Positions 25,102 to 33,880 are shown, counted from the stretch's first letter. The stretch: 64,000 bases of DNA from a bacterium (GCA_030431715.1 JAUIIO010000020.1:1-64000), one strand, 5' to 3'. Program-made: numbers and translations. The notes: generated by a model not told the origin, from the letters alone.

Positions 25102-26895
25102 ATGTATAGGTTAGTTGATTACATAACACAGAAGCCGGTTTCTACGGATAATCTCGTCTTTACCGGACTTGAGGGCCCGTGGGAAGTTAAAGTTGATCTC
25201 GACCGAGTGAAGTCGCTCGTGAATCACGATTACTTTCGAGCTTCTCCGCCCCTAGCTTCAAAGTACCTGCCTTTCCTGCCAATTCAAAAGTATGGAAACT
25301 TTATTTCGCTTAAGGAAGGTAACACTCCGCTTATTCAGAGCAGGGTGCTTGGTGAAAAGATAGGAGCGGATCTCTACTTTAAGATGGAGTCCAAGGGCCC
25401 AACAGGTTCTTTTAAGGATCGAGGCTCAGCCGTTGAACTAACGGTAGCAAAGGAAAAAGGCGCGAAAGCTATTGTTGTTGCCTCAACAGGAAACATGGCA
25501 GCTTCTTGTGCATGCTATGCGGCAGCTGCGCAAATTCCTTGCTTTGTATTTGTTCCAGAGGGAGTACCATCGTCTAAGCTTGCACAGGTTATCTCTTATG
25601 GCGGACGTATTGTTCAGATTAAGGGAAACTATAACGATGCTGCACGTATGGCACGTGAAGCAGCCGATAAGCTTGGCTTCTATCTCGCTGGTGATTATGC
25701 CTTCCGCGTAGAAGGTGCAAAAACTGCAGCTTTTGAAGTTATTGATCAGCTTTACTACCAAGTTCCTGATTACGTAGTCGTGCCAATGGGGTGTGGCACG
25801 AACATTGCGGGTTATGCCAAAGGCTTTGAAGAATATCATCGTCTCGGGTTTATTGATCGTGTTCCAGCGCTCATTGGCGTGCAGGCTGAAGGAGCATCTA
25901 CGATTGTTGCGAGTTTTAACCGCGGCGAGAAAGAGGTCACTCCACTATCATCGGTGTCGACCCTCGCGTCTGCCATTGCAATAGCAGATCCTTTAGATGG
26001 GAAAAAAGCTCTGGATGCGCTCTATAATACAGGTGGCGCTGGGATCGCTCTTACAGATCGAGAGATGCTCGAGTCGCAGTACATGATGTCTAGAGAAGAG
26101 GGGATTTTTACCGAACTCTCAGGAGGCGCTACGTATGCAGCGCTTAGAAAACTTTCAGAGACAACTGATCTTAAAGGTAAGAGAATTGTCTGTGTGATGT
26201 GCGGAGATGGGCTAAAGGATCCAACTACCGTATTAAAGATCTCTGTTAAACCTCCCTCAATTCAGCCAACGGTTGATGACTTTATTTCACTTTATGATCG
26301 AGGGTTTTTTGAAGGAAAGACGGTGTCTTTCGTCGATAGAACAGAAACGCTCTTTACTGATACTCCCAGTCCTAAAGATCTTAAATTAGCTGTTAAAAAC
26401 CTTCTTGAAATCGAACTTGCGCCAGAGCTCATCGGTCGTGTGCATGAGCTTGTGGATAAGTTTCTTAAGAAGGGAAAGAGTATCTCGTACGCAGACTTTC
26501 AAGACATTGTGCAAGATGCCACGGAAGTTACTGCAGTAGATCAAAAACGCTTTTTTCACGTAAAAGACTTTGATGTGAAAACAGGTAAAGATCGTCAGCC
26601 AAAAGCCAGTGTCGTCATTGAAGTAGATAAAGAAGAGCATCAGGGAAAAGGGACCGGGGTTGGACCGGTTGATGCTCTTATTGCAGCGCTAAGAAATGCT
26701 TGTGGTGAAAAGCTGCGGTTTGAGCTCACTTCTTACGACGTGAACATTCGAAGTCAGGGTGCTGATGCTGTTGTGTATGTCGAGCTTAAGCTTCGCCAAA
26801 ATGGAGTAGTCACTGTTGGTGCCGGGGTATCGCCTGATATTATTCAGGCTTCGATTGAGGCGTTCGAAGAAGCTTATAATGCTTTTCCGAAGTAG
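25102..26895 (+). CDS. thrC: threonine synthase fused to a C-terminal LeuA-type allosteric domain
   Basis: 597 residues. Residues 65-385 are fold-type II threonine synthase: EGNTPL near 72, PLP lysine K105 in TGSFKDRG, VASTGNMAAS, and the diagnostic CGDGLKDP at 367-374. Residues 435-475 resemble the subdomain that precedes the LeuA regulatory domain. Residues 500-595 match the 2-isopropylmalate synthase dimerisation/leucine-binding domain: VVIEVDKEEHQGKGTGVGP, then VDALIAAL (522-529) and VGAGVSPDIIQASIEAF (572-588). Ordinary ThrC is about 350-430 residues and lacks this. Threonine is the precursor of isoleucine, and the gene is fourth in the ilv operon, so feedback by a branched-chain amino acid is a reasonable inference. 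Its stop codon lies in the arm of a large palindrome. Confidence 0.9.
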   Translation: MYRLVDYITQKPVSTDNLVFTGLEGPWEVKVDLDRVKSLVNHDYFRASPPLASKYLPFLPIQKYGNFISLKEGNTPLIQSRVLGEKIGADLYFKMESKGPTGSFKDRGSAVELTVAKEKGAKAIVVASTGNMAASCACYAAAAQIPCFVFVPEGVPSSKLAQVISYGGRIVQIKGNYNDAARMAREAADKLGFYLAGDYAFRVEGAKTAAFEVIDQLYYQVPDYVVVPMGCGTNIAGYAKGFEEYHRLGFIDRVPALIGVQAEGASTIVASFNRGEKEVTPLSSVSTLASAIAIADPLDGKKALDALYNTGGAGIALTDREMLESQYMMSREEGIFTELSGGATYAALRKLSETTDLKGKRIVCVMCGDGLKDPTTVLKISVKPPSIQPTVDDFISLYDRGFFEGKTVSFVDRTETLFTDTPSPKDLKLAVKNLLEIELAPELIGRVHELVDKFLKKGKSISYADFQDIVQDATEVTAVDQKRFFHVKDFDVKTGKDRQPKASVVIEVDKEEHQGKGTGVGPVDALIAALRNACGEKLRFELTSYDVNIRSQGADAVVYVELKLRQNGVVTVGAGVSPDIIQASIEAFEEAYNAFPK

Positions 26896-26990
26896 AAGCG
26901 GCCTGTCATAAATTCCCGCTTGCTCCCTCTCGACGCGAGAGAGACGGTCTTTCGGGAGCAAGCGGGAATTTATGACAGGCCGCTTCTACT
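26891..26990. repeat. 37-bp perfect inverted repeat at the end of thrC
   Basis: The arms 26891-26927 and 26954-26990 are exact reverse complements over 37 bases with a 26-base loop, which itself holds tctcg/cgaga. The left arm contains the thrC stop codon (26893-26895). In RNA it would form a very stable hairpin and could end the ilvBNC-thrC transcript, though no T-run follows. It could also be a recent miniature element inserted at the gene end. Confidence 0.9.
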
Positions 26991-27043
26991 TATTGCGAGG
27001 GGACGCATGGGAAAAAGAAATTAGGAATTATTATACTCGATTT

Positions 27044-27084
27044 GGTTCAGGTATAGGTCAAGGTTGAGGTTCAGGTGGGTTGGA
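27044..27084. repeat. degenerate GGTTCA/AGGTT hexamer tract upstream of ilvD
   Basis: The text ggttcaggtataggtcaagg then ttgaggttcaggtgggttgg is an irregular run of six-base units close to AGGTTC. The same units, on the opposite strand, build the repeat inside the histidine kinase at 31444-31509. It lies between a TATACT -10-like hexamer (27032-27037) and the ilvD start. Confidence 0.5.
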
Positions 27085-27109
27085 AGGAGAATTTGGGAGA
27101 GTTGGTGAT

Positions 27110-28783
27110 ATGAAGCTTAATAAGTACAGTTCAAAGATTACCCAAGTGAAGTCACAGGGAGCGTCTCAGGCGATGCTTTATGGGACGGGGATGACTAGAG
27201 AGGATATGGATAAGGCTCAGGTGGGCATTTCCAGTGTCTGGTATGAGGGAAATACTTGCAACATGCATCTCCTTGAACTTGCCAAAGCGGTTAAGGCCGG
27301 TGTGCAAAAGGCAGGTCTTGTGGGTTTTCAGTTTAATACTATCGGTGTGAGTGACGGAATTTCGATGGGAACTGATGGGATGAGTTACTCACTTCAATCA
27401 CGAGATCTGATAGCTGACTCAATCGAGACCGTTATGGCTGCTCAGTGGTATGACGCGAATGTTTCATTGCCGGGCTGTGATAAGAATATGCCGGGGTGTC
27501 TTATGGCTATGGCCAGACTTAATCGTCCAGCGCTTATGGTATACGGCGGAACTATCCGTGCAGGTTGCTATAAGGATAAAAAGCTCGATGTCGTATCAGC
27601 GTTTCAGAGCTACGGTGAGTACCTTGCTGGAAATATCACAGAGGAAGAGCGAGTTGAAATCGTAAAGAACTCCTGCCCGGGAGCCGGTGCCTGTGGTGGT
27701 ATGTATACGGCAAATACTATGGCCTCTGCCATTGAAGCCCTTGGAATGTGTTTACCTAATAGCTCTTCTATCCCGGCGGAAGACGAAGAGAAGCTTAAAG
27801 AGTGTGAGCTGGCGGGAGAAGCTATACGTACTCTTCTGGAGAAGGATCTTAAGCCACGAGATATAATGACACGAGAAGCTTTTGAGAATGCTCTGGTGGT
27901 TACTATGGCGCTTGGCGGATCTACAAACGCGGTGTTACACCTGATTGCGATTGCGAGAGCTGCTGAAATTAATCTTACGATTGATGATGTTCAAGCTGTT
28001 AGTAGTCGGGTGCCATTTCTGGCGGATCTCAAGCCGAGTGGTAAGTACGTTATGGAAGACCTCCACCGAATTGGCGGCACACAGAGTGTTTTAAAGATGT
28101 TGCTAGAAGAAGGTTTCTTAAACGGCGACTGTATGACAGTAAACGGAAAGACACTGGCAGAGAATGCGAAGGAAGCCACGGCTCTTGCAGAAGATCAGGA
28201 AATTATCAGACCAGTTACCAATCCGATTAAGGAGTCTGGCCATTTGCAGATTCTTTACGGTTCACTTGCTCCAGAAGGAGCAGTCGCAAAGATTACGGGC
28301 AAAGAAGGACTCACTTTCTCCGGGCCGGCAAAGGTCTTTGATTGTGAAGAGGATATGCTCCACGCTCTTGAAGCAGGTGAAATTCAGAAAGGACAGGTTA
28401 TCGTTATTCGTTATGAGGGCCCTAAGGGTGGCCCCGGTATGCCTGAGATGTTAACTCCTACCAGTGCTATTATGGGTGCCGGACTGGGAAGTGATGTTGC
28501 CCTGCTTACCGATGGACGTTTCTCTGGAGGATCACACGGATTTATCGTTGGGCATATAACTCCTGAGGCTCAGGAGGGTGGGCCAATCGCTCTGGTTAGG
28601 GACGGAGATGTGATCTCAATTGATGCTAGTAATAACTCTCTAACTTTAGATATTCCCGAAGAAGAGCTTTCCGCTAGAAAAGGAGCGTGGGAGATGCCAC
28701 CCTATAAGGCTAAGCGAGGCACGCTCTATAAGTATATTAAAACGGTAACTTCAGCGAGTAACGGCTGCGTAACCGACGAATAG
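27110..28783 (+). CDS. ilvD: dihydroxy-acid dehydratase
   Basis: Fe-S enzyme that dehydrates 2,3-dihydroxy acids in valine and isoleucine synthesis. About 557 residues from the ATG at 27110, preceded by GGGAGAG at good distance. An in-frame TTG at 27080 would add ten residues coded by the hexamer tract and is less likely. Signatures: the cluster cysteines in [18 protein letters not shown] and [16 protein letters not shown], and the C-terminal [11 protein letters not shown] and [17 protein letters not shown]. It is separated from ilvBNC-thrC by the 37-bp palindrome, so it may have its own promoter. Confidence 0.96.
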   Translation: MKLNKYSSKITQVKSQGASQAMLYGTGMTREDMDKAQVGISSVWYEGNTCNMHLLELAKAVKAGVQKAGLVGFQFNTIGVSDGISMGTDGMSYSLQSRDLIADSIETVMAAQWYDANVSLPGCDKNMPGCLMAMARLNRPALMVYGGTIRAGCYKDKKLDVVSAFQSYGEYLAGNITEEERVEIVKNSCPGAGACGGMYTANTMASAIEALGMCLPNSSSIPAEDEEKLKECELAGEAIRTLLEKDLKPRDIMTREAFENALVVTMALGGSTNAVLHLIAIARAAEINLTIDDVQAVSSRVPFLADLKPSGKYVMEDLHRIGGTQSVLKMLLEEGFLNGDCMTVNGKTLAENAKEATALAEDQEIIRPVTNPIKESGHLQILYGSLAPEGAVAKITGKEGLTFSGPAKVFDCEEDMLHALEAGEIQKGQVIVIRYEGPKGGPGMPEMLTPTSAIMGAGLGSDVALLTDGRFSGGSHGFIVGHITPEAQEGGPIALVRDGDVISIDASNNSLTLDIPEEELSARKGAWEMPPYKAKRGTLYKYIKTVTSASNGCVTDE

Positions 28784-28887
28784 CCTGCTCTTGCTTAGCG
28801 GCCCAGAATCGATATCCTGTACTTTCAAGTTGTACTTCCTGACGCGTATGCAGGAAGGTTTGTCCATTCTCGTATGGAGACAAAAAG

Positions 28888-29148
28888 ATGGCATCATCGC
28901 GAGTAAAAGCGAGCGCCAGAAATCGGGGATCTCGTCCGACCATGGCGAAACCGCATGGAGGAAGGCGCGCCCGGCAGATTACCGTAGGTCCGCGTAGCGT
29001 TGTCAGCACCGACCCCGACCACGCCTATGAGGCCAGGCTTTCCGGGGCCTTTGAGCGTAGTCTCGGAGCTACGCCCGAAGCCGCTCTGGCCAACCTGGTG
29101 AAGTATCATCAGGAGAAGCTGGGCATCGAAGTGGTTGTCGAAGAGTGA
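28888..29148 (+). CDS. small protein of unknown function in the GC-rich cassette
   Basis: 86 residues. The first 35 are basic and low in hydrophobics (SSRVKASARNRGSRP, GGRRARQ). The C-terminal 50 look folded, with YEARLSGAFERSLGATPEAA and LVKYHQEKLGIEVVVEE. The pattern of a Gly-x-TPEAAL-x-NL helix before a terminal strand is loosely like HicB-type or other small conserved proteins, but I cannot assign it. Third codon positions are strongly G/C, unlike ilvD and the FIST gene, which supports both real coding and a foreign source. Internal ATG at 28942 is an alternative start. Confidence 0.5.
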   Translation: MASSRVKASARNRGSRPTMAKPHGGRRARQITVGPRSVVSTDPDHAYEARLSGAFERSLGATPEAALANLVKYHQEKLGIEVVVEE

Positions 29149-29162
29149 GCGCGCTGCGGCTT

Positions 29163-29187
29163 CGCCCCCCGAAATCTGTTCGGGGCG
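29163..29187. terminator. GC-rich hairpin after the cassette gene
   Basis: CGCCCC(CC)GAA pairs with TTCGGGGCG across a five-base loop, 14 bases after the stop at 29148. A two-base bulge is present and no T-run follows, so termination is possible but not certain. Confidence 0.4.
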
Positions 29188-29398
29188 GCGAGGTCGCGGC
29201 TGTTTGTATGAAGGTTTGTCACTGCGCTTGTAAGTACAACTTGATCCTATTTCACTTTATTCGTGTGATTACAGTGCGTTAGGCTGTTTTAATCTTCCGT
29301 TAAGATCTCCCCAGTATATAAAGTTCAGACCTTAAAGTGTCGATGAAAATCATGTCTAGTGCCATGATCTTTTGGCCGGGGCATAAGGGGGAGGAATA

Positions 29399-30514
29399 GT
29401 GAAAACAGGTGCAACCGTATCCTCAGATCCACGTCAGGCGGTTAAGGAAATAGTCCCACAGATATTTAATAATGACCTAGCACTCGTGCTTTTTTTCTGC
29501 ACAGCTGATTATGATCCTGAGATTGTATCAAGTGAGATGAGAGCGGCATTTTCGTGTCCCGTAATCGGGTGTACCAGTGCAGGTGAGATTCACAAACGTT
29601 TTCAGAAGGGTGGATTGGTAGCAGTATCATTCTCGTGGCAGCATTTCTCAGTAGCCGTTGAGTACATAGATAACTTGGATGAATTTAATGCAGCTCGTGC
29701 GGAAAGGCTTGTTACAAATTTAAATGCTCATCCAAGTGCTCAAGACGCGAAGCAGCACGGGCATACGAGCACATTCGCACTTACTTTAATTGATGGTCTT
29801 TCTGTTCAGGAAGAACATTACATTGGAGCACTTTATGGAGCACTTCACGGAGTTCCACTTATTGGAGGTTCAGCAGGTGATAGCCTCGAATTTAAGAAAA
29901 CTACGGTTTTTTGTAATGAACATTTTGGAAGTAACTCGGCTGTTATAGCTCTTATCAATACAGACTATCCCATTCGAATGCTCAAGCATATGCATATTGG
30001 ACCGACAAAGAAAGAGATGGTCATTACCAATGCGGATCCAAATACACGCACCATCTATGAAATTGATGGTGGCTTAGCAGCGGAGGAGTATGCAAATGCG
30101 CTAGGATATAATGTTGAAGAATTGACTCCTGCAATATTTTCAAAACACCCACTTATGCTTCTTATCGGGAGTGATTGGTATGTACGAGCTATACAGAAAG
30201 TCAATGACGATAAGAGTATGACCTTTTTCTGTGCGATTGAAGAAGGCATTCCGCTAACTATTGGAAAGAGTGAGAACTACATCGAATCTCTATCGAGAAA
30301 GGTTGATGATTTAAAAGGAAGCTTTGGTGAAATCGCCTTAACTTTAGGGTGTGATTGCATCTTACGGAGACTTGAAGTAGAGGAGGGGGGATTCGTAGAA
30401 GAGACCGAGGCCCTCCTGCAGCAACTGTCATTTGTAGGCTTTAGTACCTACGGAGAGCAGTTTGGCGGGGTGCATATCAATCAAACACTAACGGGAGTCG
30501 TTTTTGGCAAGTGA
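29399..30514 (+). CDS. FIST-domain sensory protein
   Basis: 371 residues starting at GTG with the ribosome site GGGGGAGGAA. It has the FIST N and C domain pattern: ALVLFFCTADYDPEIVSSEM, CPVIGCTSAGEIHKRF and LIGGSAGDSLEFKKTTVFCN, then VNDDKSMTFFCAIEEGIPL and VGFSTYGEQFGGVHINQTLT in the C-terminal half. FIST proteins are thought to bind small ligands, possibly amino acids, and feed signalling proteins. There is no membrane segment. The end overlaps the hybrid kinase by 11 bases, so this protein is very probably the sensor input for that kinase. Confidence 0.88.
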   Translation: MKTGATVSSDPRQAVKEIVPQIFNNDLALVLFFCTADYDPEIVSSEMRAAFSCPVIGCTSAGEIHKRFQKGGLVAVSFSWQHFSVAVEYIDNLDEFNAARAERLVTNLNAHPSAQDAKQHGHTSTFALTLIDGLSVQEEHYIGALYGALHGVPLIGGSAGDSLEFKKTTVFCNEHFGSNSAVIALINTDYPIRMLKHMHIGPTKKEMVITNADPNTRTIYEIDGGLAAEEYANALGYNVEELTPAIFSKHPLMLLIGSDWYVRAIQKVNDDKSMTFFCAIEEGIPLTIGKSENYIESLSRKVDDLKGSFGEIALTLGCDCILRRLEVEEGGFVEETEALLQQLSFVGFSTYGEQFGGVHINQTLTGVVFGK

Positions 30515-31904
30515 AAAGACGCAGCTTGAGGAGCTTGCTACCAAGCTTGTGGAAGCGAATAAGAAAATCGAAAAGCTCGAGAAGATTAATACATCCCTTC
30601 TTAGTCGAGTAAAGAAGAGTATTAATAGTACCGGTAGCGCTTACTCGGTTTTTGAGAGAAACATACTCCTAGATCAAGAGGTGAAAAGAAAAACAAACGC
30701 ACTCACACAAGAGCGTGATAGAGCCGAACGTGCAGATCAGGCAAAATCTCAATTTCTAGCCAATATGAGTCATGAGCTTCGCACTCCGATGAATGGTATT
30801 ATCGGCTTAACCGAAATACTTCTTGAAGAGGGCTTGAATCGTAAGCAAAAGGATCTTGCACAGAGTGTTTATGATTCAGCAGATCTTCTTCTCCGGATAA
30901 TCAATGACATTTTAGATTTTTCAAAGATCGATGCAGGAAAGCTCGACATCTGTATCGATTCATTTTCTTTGGAGCACCTTCTTCAGAGAGTTGAGTGCCT
31001 TTTAGCACCTGATTTAGAAGCTAGAAAGCTCACTTTTATTGTAGAGTATCAGGGAAAAATTCCCGAAGAGCTTTTCGGTGATGAGATTAGAATTCAGCAG
31101 ATTCTCATTAACCTCTTGAGTAATGCCATCAAATTCACAGAACCAGAAGGTGCTGTAGTGCTTATGGTTGAGTATGCTCGTGAAGCTCCACCATCTCGAC
31201 TTATCTTTTCTGTAACCGATTCGGGCATAGGTATTCCAGACGATAAACAGCAGCTTATCTTTGAGTCATTCCAGCAAGCTGATGCAGGTATCACCCGACA
31301 ATTCGGTGGAACAGGGCTTGGCTTGACCATTGCAGAGAAGCTCGTGACTCTTATGAATGGTCAGATCTCCCTACGGAGTCGTCCCGGGCTTGGTACTAAT
31401 TTTCAGGTTGAAATACCGCTTCATTCAATCAGCGATTCTCCTATTAAACCTAAACCTAAACCTGAACCTGAACTTGAACCTGAACCTGAACTTGAACCTG
31501 AACTTGAGCCGCAACGGAGTCACGTGAAGGGTGGTAAGCGTGTTCTGGTTGTTGAAGATAACAGGATAAATCAACTTGTTGTTAAAAAATTGCTGGAATT
31601 AAATGATCATGAAGTGTTGATAGCCGCAGATGGAAAGGCCGGACTTGAGATTTATTATGATTCAGATATTGATATTATTCTCATGGATATTCAAATGCCA
31701 GTTCTAGATGGAATTGATGCAACGGCACAGATACGTGAGCTCGAGAAGAAGTCTGGAAAGAGGGTTCCAATTATCGCGATAACAGCTAATGCGATGCGTG
31801 GTGATAGAGAAAGGTATCTGGCAGCTGGTATGGATGACTATCTTTCAAAGCCGGTAAAAAAAGATCAACTTACGGCTATTTTATCTAAATATTGTAGCGA
31901 ATAA
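30504..31904 (+). CDS. soluble hybrid histidine kinase (HisKA-HATPase-REC)
   Basis: 466 residues from a TTG start overlapping the FIST gene. Residues 1-75 are coiled coil, with no membrane segment or PAS domain. The phospho-accepting histidine is H90 in SHELRTPMNG. The ATPase domain has the N box QQILINLLSNAIKFT, G1 TDSGIGIPD and G2 GGTGLGLTIAE. A linker near 313-335 is made of Pro-Lys/Glu/Leu repeats (KPKPKPEPELEPEPELEPEL) encoded by hexamers. The C-terminal receiver domain has VVEDNRINQ and the phospho-aspartate in ILMDIQMP. Input must come through protein contact, most likely from the coupled FIST protein. An output regulator is not in the window. Confidence 0.92.
   Translation: MASEKTQLEELATKLVEANKKIEKLEKINTSLLSRVKKSINSTGSAYSVFERNILLDQEVKRKTNALTQERDRAERADQAKSQFLANMSHELRTPMNGIIGLTEILLEEGLNRKQKDLAQSVYDSADLLLRIINDILDFSKIDAGKLDICIDSFSLEHLLQRVECLLAPDLEARKLTFIVEYQGKIPEELFGDEIRIQQILINLLSNAIKFTEPEGAVVLMVEYAREAPPSRLIFSVTDSGIGIPDDKQQLIFESFQQADAGITRQFGGTGLGLTIAEKLVTLMNGQISLRSRPGLGTNFQVEIPLHSISDSPIKPKPKPEPELEPEPELEPELEPQRSHVKGGKRVLVVEDNRINQLVVKKLLELNDHEVLIAADGKAGLEIYYDSDIDIILMDIQMPVLDGIDATAQIRELEKKSGKRVPIIAITANAMRGDRERYLAAGMDDYLSKPVKKDQLTAILSKYCSE
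31444..31509 (+). repeat. 11-unit hexamer repeat inside the kinase gene
   Basis: Eleven tandem six-base units of the form taaacc, tgaacc or tgaact, in frame, encode alternating Pro and Lys/Glu/Leu residues between the ATPase and receiver domains. Repeat number could change by slippage without breaking the frame. Confidence 0.85.
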
Positions 31905-31908
31905 AGCG

Positions 31909-32478
31909 TTAGCCTTCTGCACTCAGTACAGCACTAAGGTATGTTCGAATTACTTCTCCGATACCAAAAATAAACTGGTCGTTCTCTCCACTCATGGCCA
32001 GCGTGGCTAGCTCATCTGCCGTTACAAGTACGGCTTTTCCTTCGTGAATGTTATCCTGATTGAGCATGGAACAGGATACTTTATTAAACCACTCTGATGG
32101 TAAAGCACACTCGTAGACATAGATGGGGAAGGAAAAATGTTGCTTTTGCCCGTTCTCAGTAAATGTCCCATCGAGCTTAAAGCGGTTCCATGCTTGAGAT
32201 TCTTCAAGTAGCTTATCTATTTCATCAATTTCAATTTCTTCAGACAGTTCCCTATTAAGAGTATCGCGAGGGAATTCCAGCGCCTCGGCTCCTCCGCCAA
32301 AGAGAGAATATCCACCGGCATAGCAAGGTATGCGGTACTTGTAGTTCTTTTCTTGAATAATGAAATTTTCACGGTACTCATCCGTGATCAAGGCCACAGA
32401 GCCCGGGTGAGCAAAGCTTGTATCGAGCGATGCGAGATCGTCGGCGATATGAGTTTGAGGTGTGATTGATGTGTTCAT
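31909..32478 (-). CDS. NUDIX-family protein
   Basis: 189 residues. The NUDIX box is present as G-GAEAL-E, seven residues, then RELSEEIEI. This matches GxxxxxExxxxxxxREUxEExGU except that the last Gly is Glu. The metal-binding REUxEE core is intact, so nucleotide-diphosphate hydrolysis is possible. Substrate unknown. It ends 4 bases beyond the convergent kinase gene and lies 78 bases downstream of prfB on the same strand, with no clear coupling. Confidence 0.7.
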   Translation of the reverse strand: MNTSITPQTHIADDLASLDTSFAHPGSVALITDEYRENFIIQEKNYKYRIPCYAGGYSLFGGGAEALEFPRDTLNRELSEEIEIDEIDKLLEESQAWNRFKLDGTFTENGQKQHFSFPIYVYECALPSEWFNKVSCSMLNQDNIHEGKAVLVTADELATLAMSGENDQFIFGIGEVIRTYLSAVLSAEG

Positions 32479-32556
32479 AAGTACAGCTTTTAGCGAGGAG
32501 CTAAGATACTAAAAGACTTTCAAAAGTCAAATTCACCAAATAGTGTTTACCAAAAT

Positions 32557-33664
32557 TTAAAGATCGTAGAGTGCTTTCTCGATGAAGGGATCGATCTCGC
32601 CGTCTAGGACCCCATCTACATTTGAAGTTTCGTGGTTCGTACGGAGATCTTTAACCATCTGATAGGGCTGCATAACGTAGGAACGGATCTGACTACCAAA
32701 GTCAATCTTCTTACGCTCTCCCTTAATGTCGTCCATCTTTTCTTGCTGTTCTCTTACCCGTAATTCATAAATTTTAGCTTTAAGAAGCTTCATCGCGCGA
32801 TCTTTGTTTTTGTGCTGAGAGCGTTCATTCTGACATGCAACAACAAGGCCAGTCGGGGTGTGAGTAAGTCTTACAGCAGAATCCGTTTTGTTGACGTGCT
32901 GTCCGCCTGCTCCTGATGCGCGGTAGGTATCTACTCGGAGATCTCCTTCATCGATATCTACTTCGATGTCTTCCTCGATGTCCGGCGTGACGGCTACTGA
33001 GGCAAATGAGGTGTGCCTTCTAGCGTTTGAATCAAACGGAGAGATTCTGACAAGGCGGTGTACTCCTTGCTCAAGGCGCAGGTAGCCGTAGGCATACTCG
33101 CCGGTAATGAGTATGGTAGAGCTTTTGATACCAGCTTCCTCACCAGCAGTGCATTCGAGCTGCTCTACCTTAAACTTCTTCTTCTCAGCCCAGCGCAAGT
33201 ACATCCTAAGCAGCATCTCTGCCCAGTCCTGCGCTTCCGTACCTCCGGCACCGCTGTTAATTTCAAGTATAGCATTCTGGCTATCAAACTCACCGTCCAT
33301 CTTACAGAAGAACTCTTGCTCTTCGAGCGCCGTGGTAAGGTTACGCAGCGTCTGGTTTGCTTCTTCCAGAAGTTCGTTCCCAGATTCTTCTGCGGCTAGT
33401 TCAAGCGCCGTTTCGACGTCGCTATAGAGTGAGTCAAGGTTGTGAATCGCCTCTACAGCTTTTTTGCAACTGTTTTGTTCTCTTAAGACGGTCTGGGCCT
33501 GCTCTTGATTATTCCAAAAGTCCGGGGCCTGTGAAGCGGCTTCTAGCTCTTTGAGCCGTATCTCTTTTGCTGGAGCGTCAAAGATACCCCCGAAGCGCAT
33601 CAATTCGAGGCTTGAGCGCGGAGAGTTCGGAGTTGAGTGTTGATGGGTCGAGTATCTGACTCAT
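32557..33664 (-). CDS. prfB: peptide chain release factor 2, with programmed +1 frameshift
   Basis: RF2 ends translation at UGA and UAA. The zero-frame start is ATG at 33664, giving 28 codons (MSQILDPSTL to ALRGYL) before an in-frame TGA. A +1 shift at CTT TGA C continues into DAPAKEIRLKEL and gives a 368-residue protein of normal RF2 length. The specificity motif SPF is in VRISPFDSNARR and the catalytic GGQ in ASGAGGQHVNKTDSAVRLTH. The frameshift makes synthesis self-regulating: scarce RF2 favours shifting. A long repeat block lies immediately upstream. Confidence 0.96.
33577..33583 (-). other. prfB +1 programmed frameshift site
   Basis: On the minus strand the sequence is CGG GGG TAT CTT TGA C. 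It has the classical slippery CTT codon, the UGA stop followed by C (poor termination context), and a purine-rich Shine-Dalgarno-like CGGGGG three bases before CTT. Both neighbouring frames are RF2-like only if joined here. Confidence 0.93.
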
Positions 33665-33745
33665 GGGTATCATCCAGTATATGACATTAATATTTCGTCT
33701 TAGAGGATAGAAACATTAGTACTGAATGTAAATAGACACGTCCAC

Positions 33746-33880
33746 ACCTCTGTGAAGCGAAGCGTCTCTGCGCTCTCTGTATTTGGTAATAAAATCATCG
33801 ACTCGACAATTGAGCTTAATGCAGCGAAAGCGTCATAAGAATTAAAAAAACACAGAGCTCACAGAGAACACAGAGGGGAG
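33746..33880. repeat. 'acacagag' palindromic element, copy 1
   Basis: Starts cacctctgtgaagcgaagcg and ends cacagagaacacagagggga, so the two ends are inverted versions of the same ctctgtg motif. It is a direct repeat of 34032-34175. The interior shares aattgagcttaatgcagcga (here) with aattaagcttagagcagcga (second copy). Confidence 0.75.

Larger units (their letters stand above)
28825..29244. mobile_element. candidate small mobile cassette, GC-rich, flanked by 13-bp inverted repeats
   Basis: Tcaagttgtactt at 28825-28837 is exactly inverted at 29232-29244. Just inside, gaaggtttgtc occurs in direct orientation at 28854-28864 and 29210-29220. Between them lies one short gene of markedly higher GC and G/C-ending codons than its neighbours, followed by a GC-rich hairpin. 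No transposase is present, so this would be a non-autonomous element or a transferred cassette. That interpretation is inference. Confidence 0.5.

Noticed and set aside
27080..27109. TTG start for ilvD ten codons upstream
   Set aside because: These codons come from the hexamer tract, IlvD proteins begin close to the KLNKYSS segment, and the ATG at 27110 has its own ribosome site.
28784..29398. Possible structured RNA or tRNA in the GC-rich gap
   Set aside because: Codon pattern at 28888-29148 supports a protein gene, and no cloverleaf or T-loop sequence is visible.
33058..33554. Overlapping plus-strand frames opposite prfB
   Set aside because: They are antisense to a well-conserved RF2 and have no fold or ribosome site.
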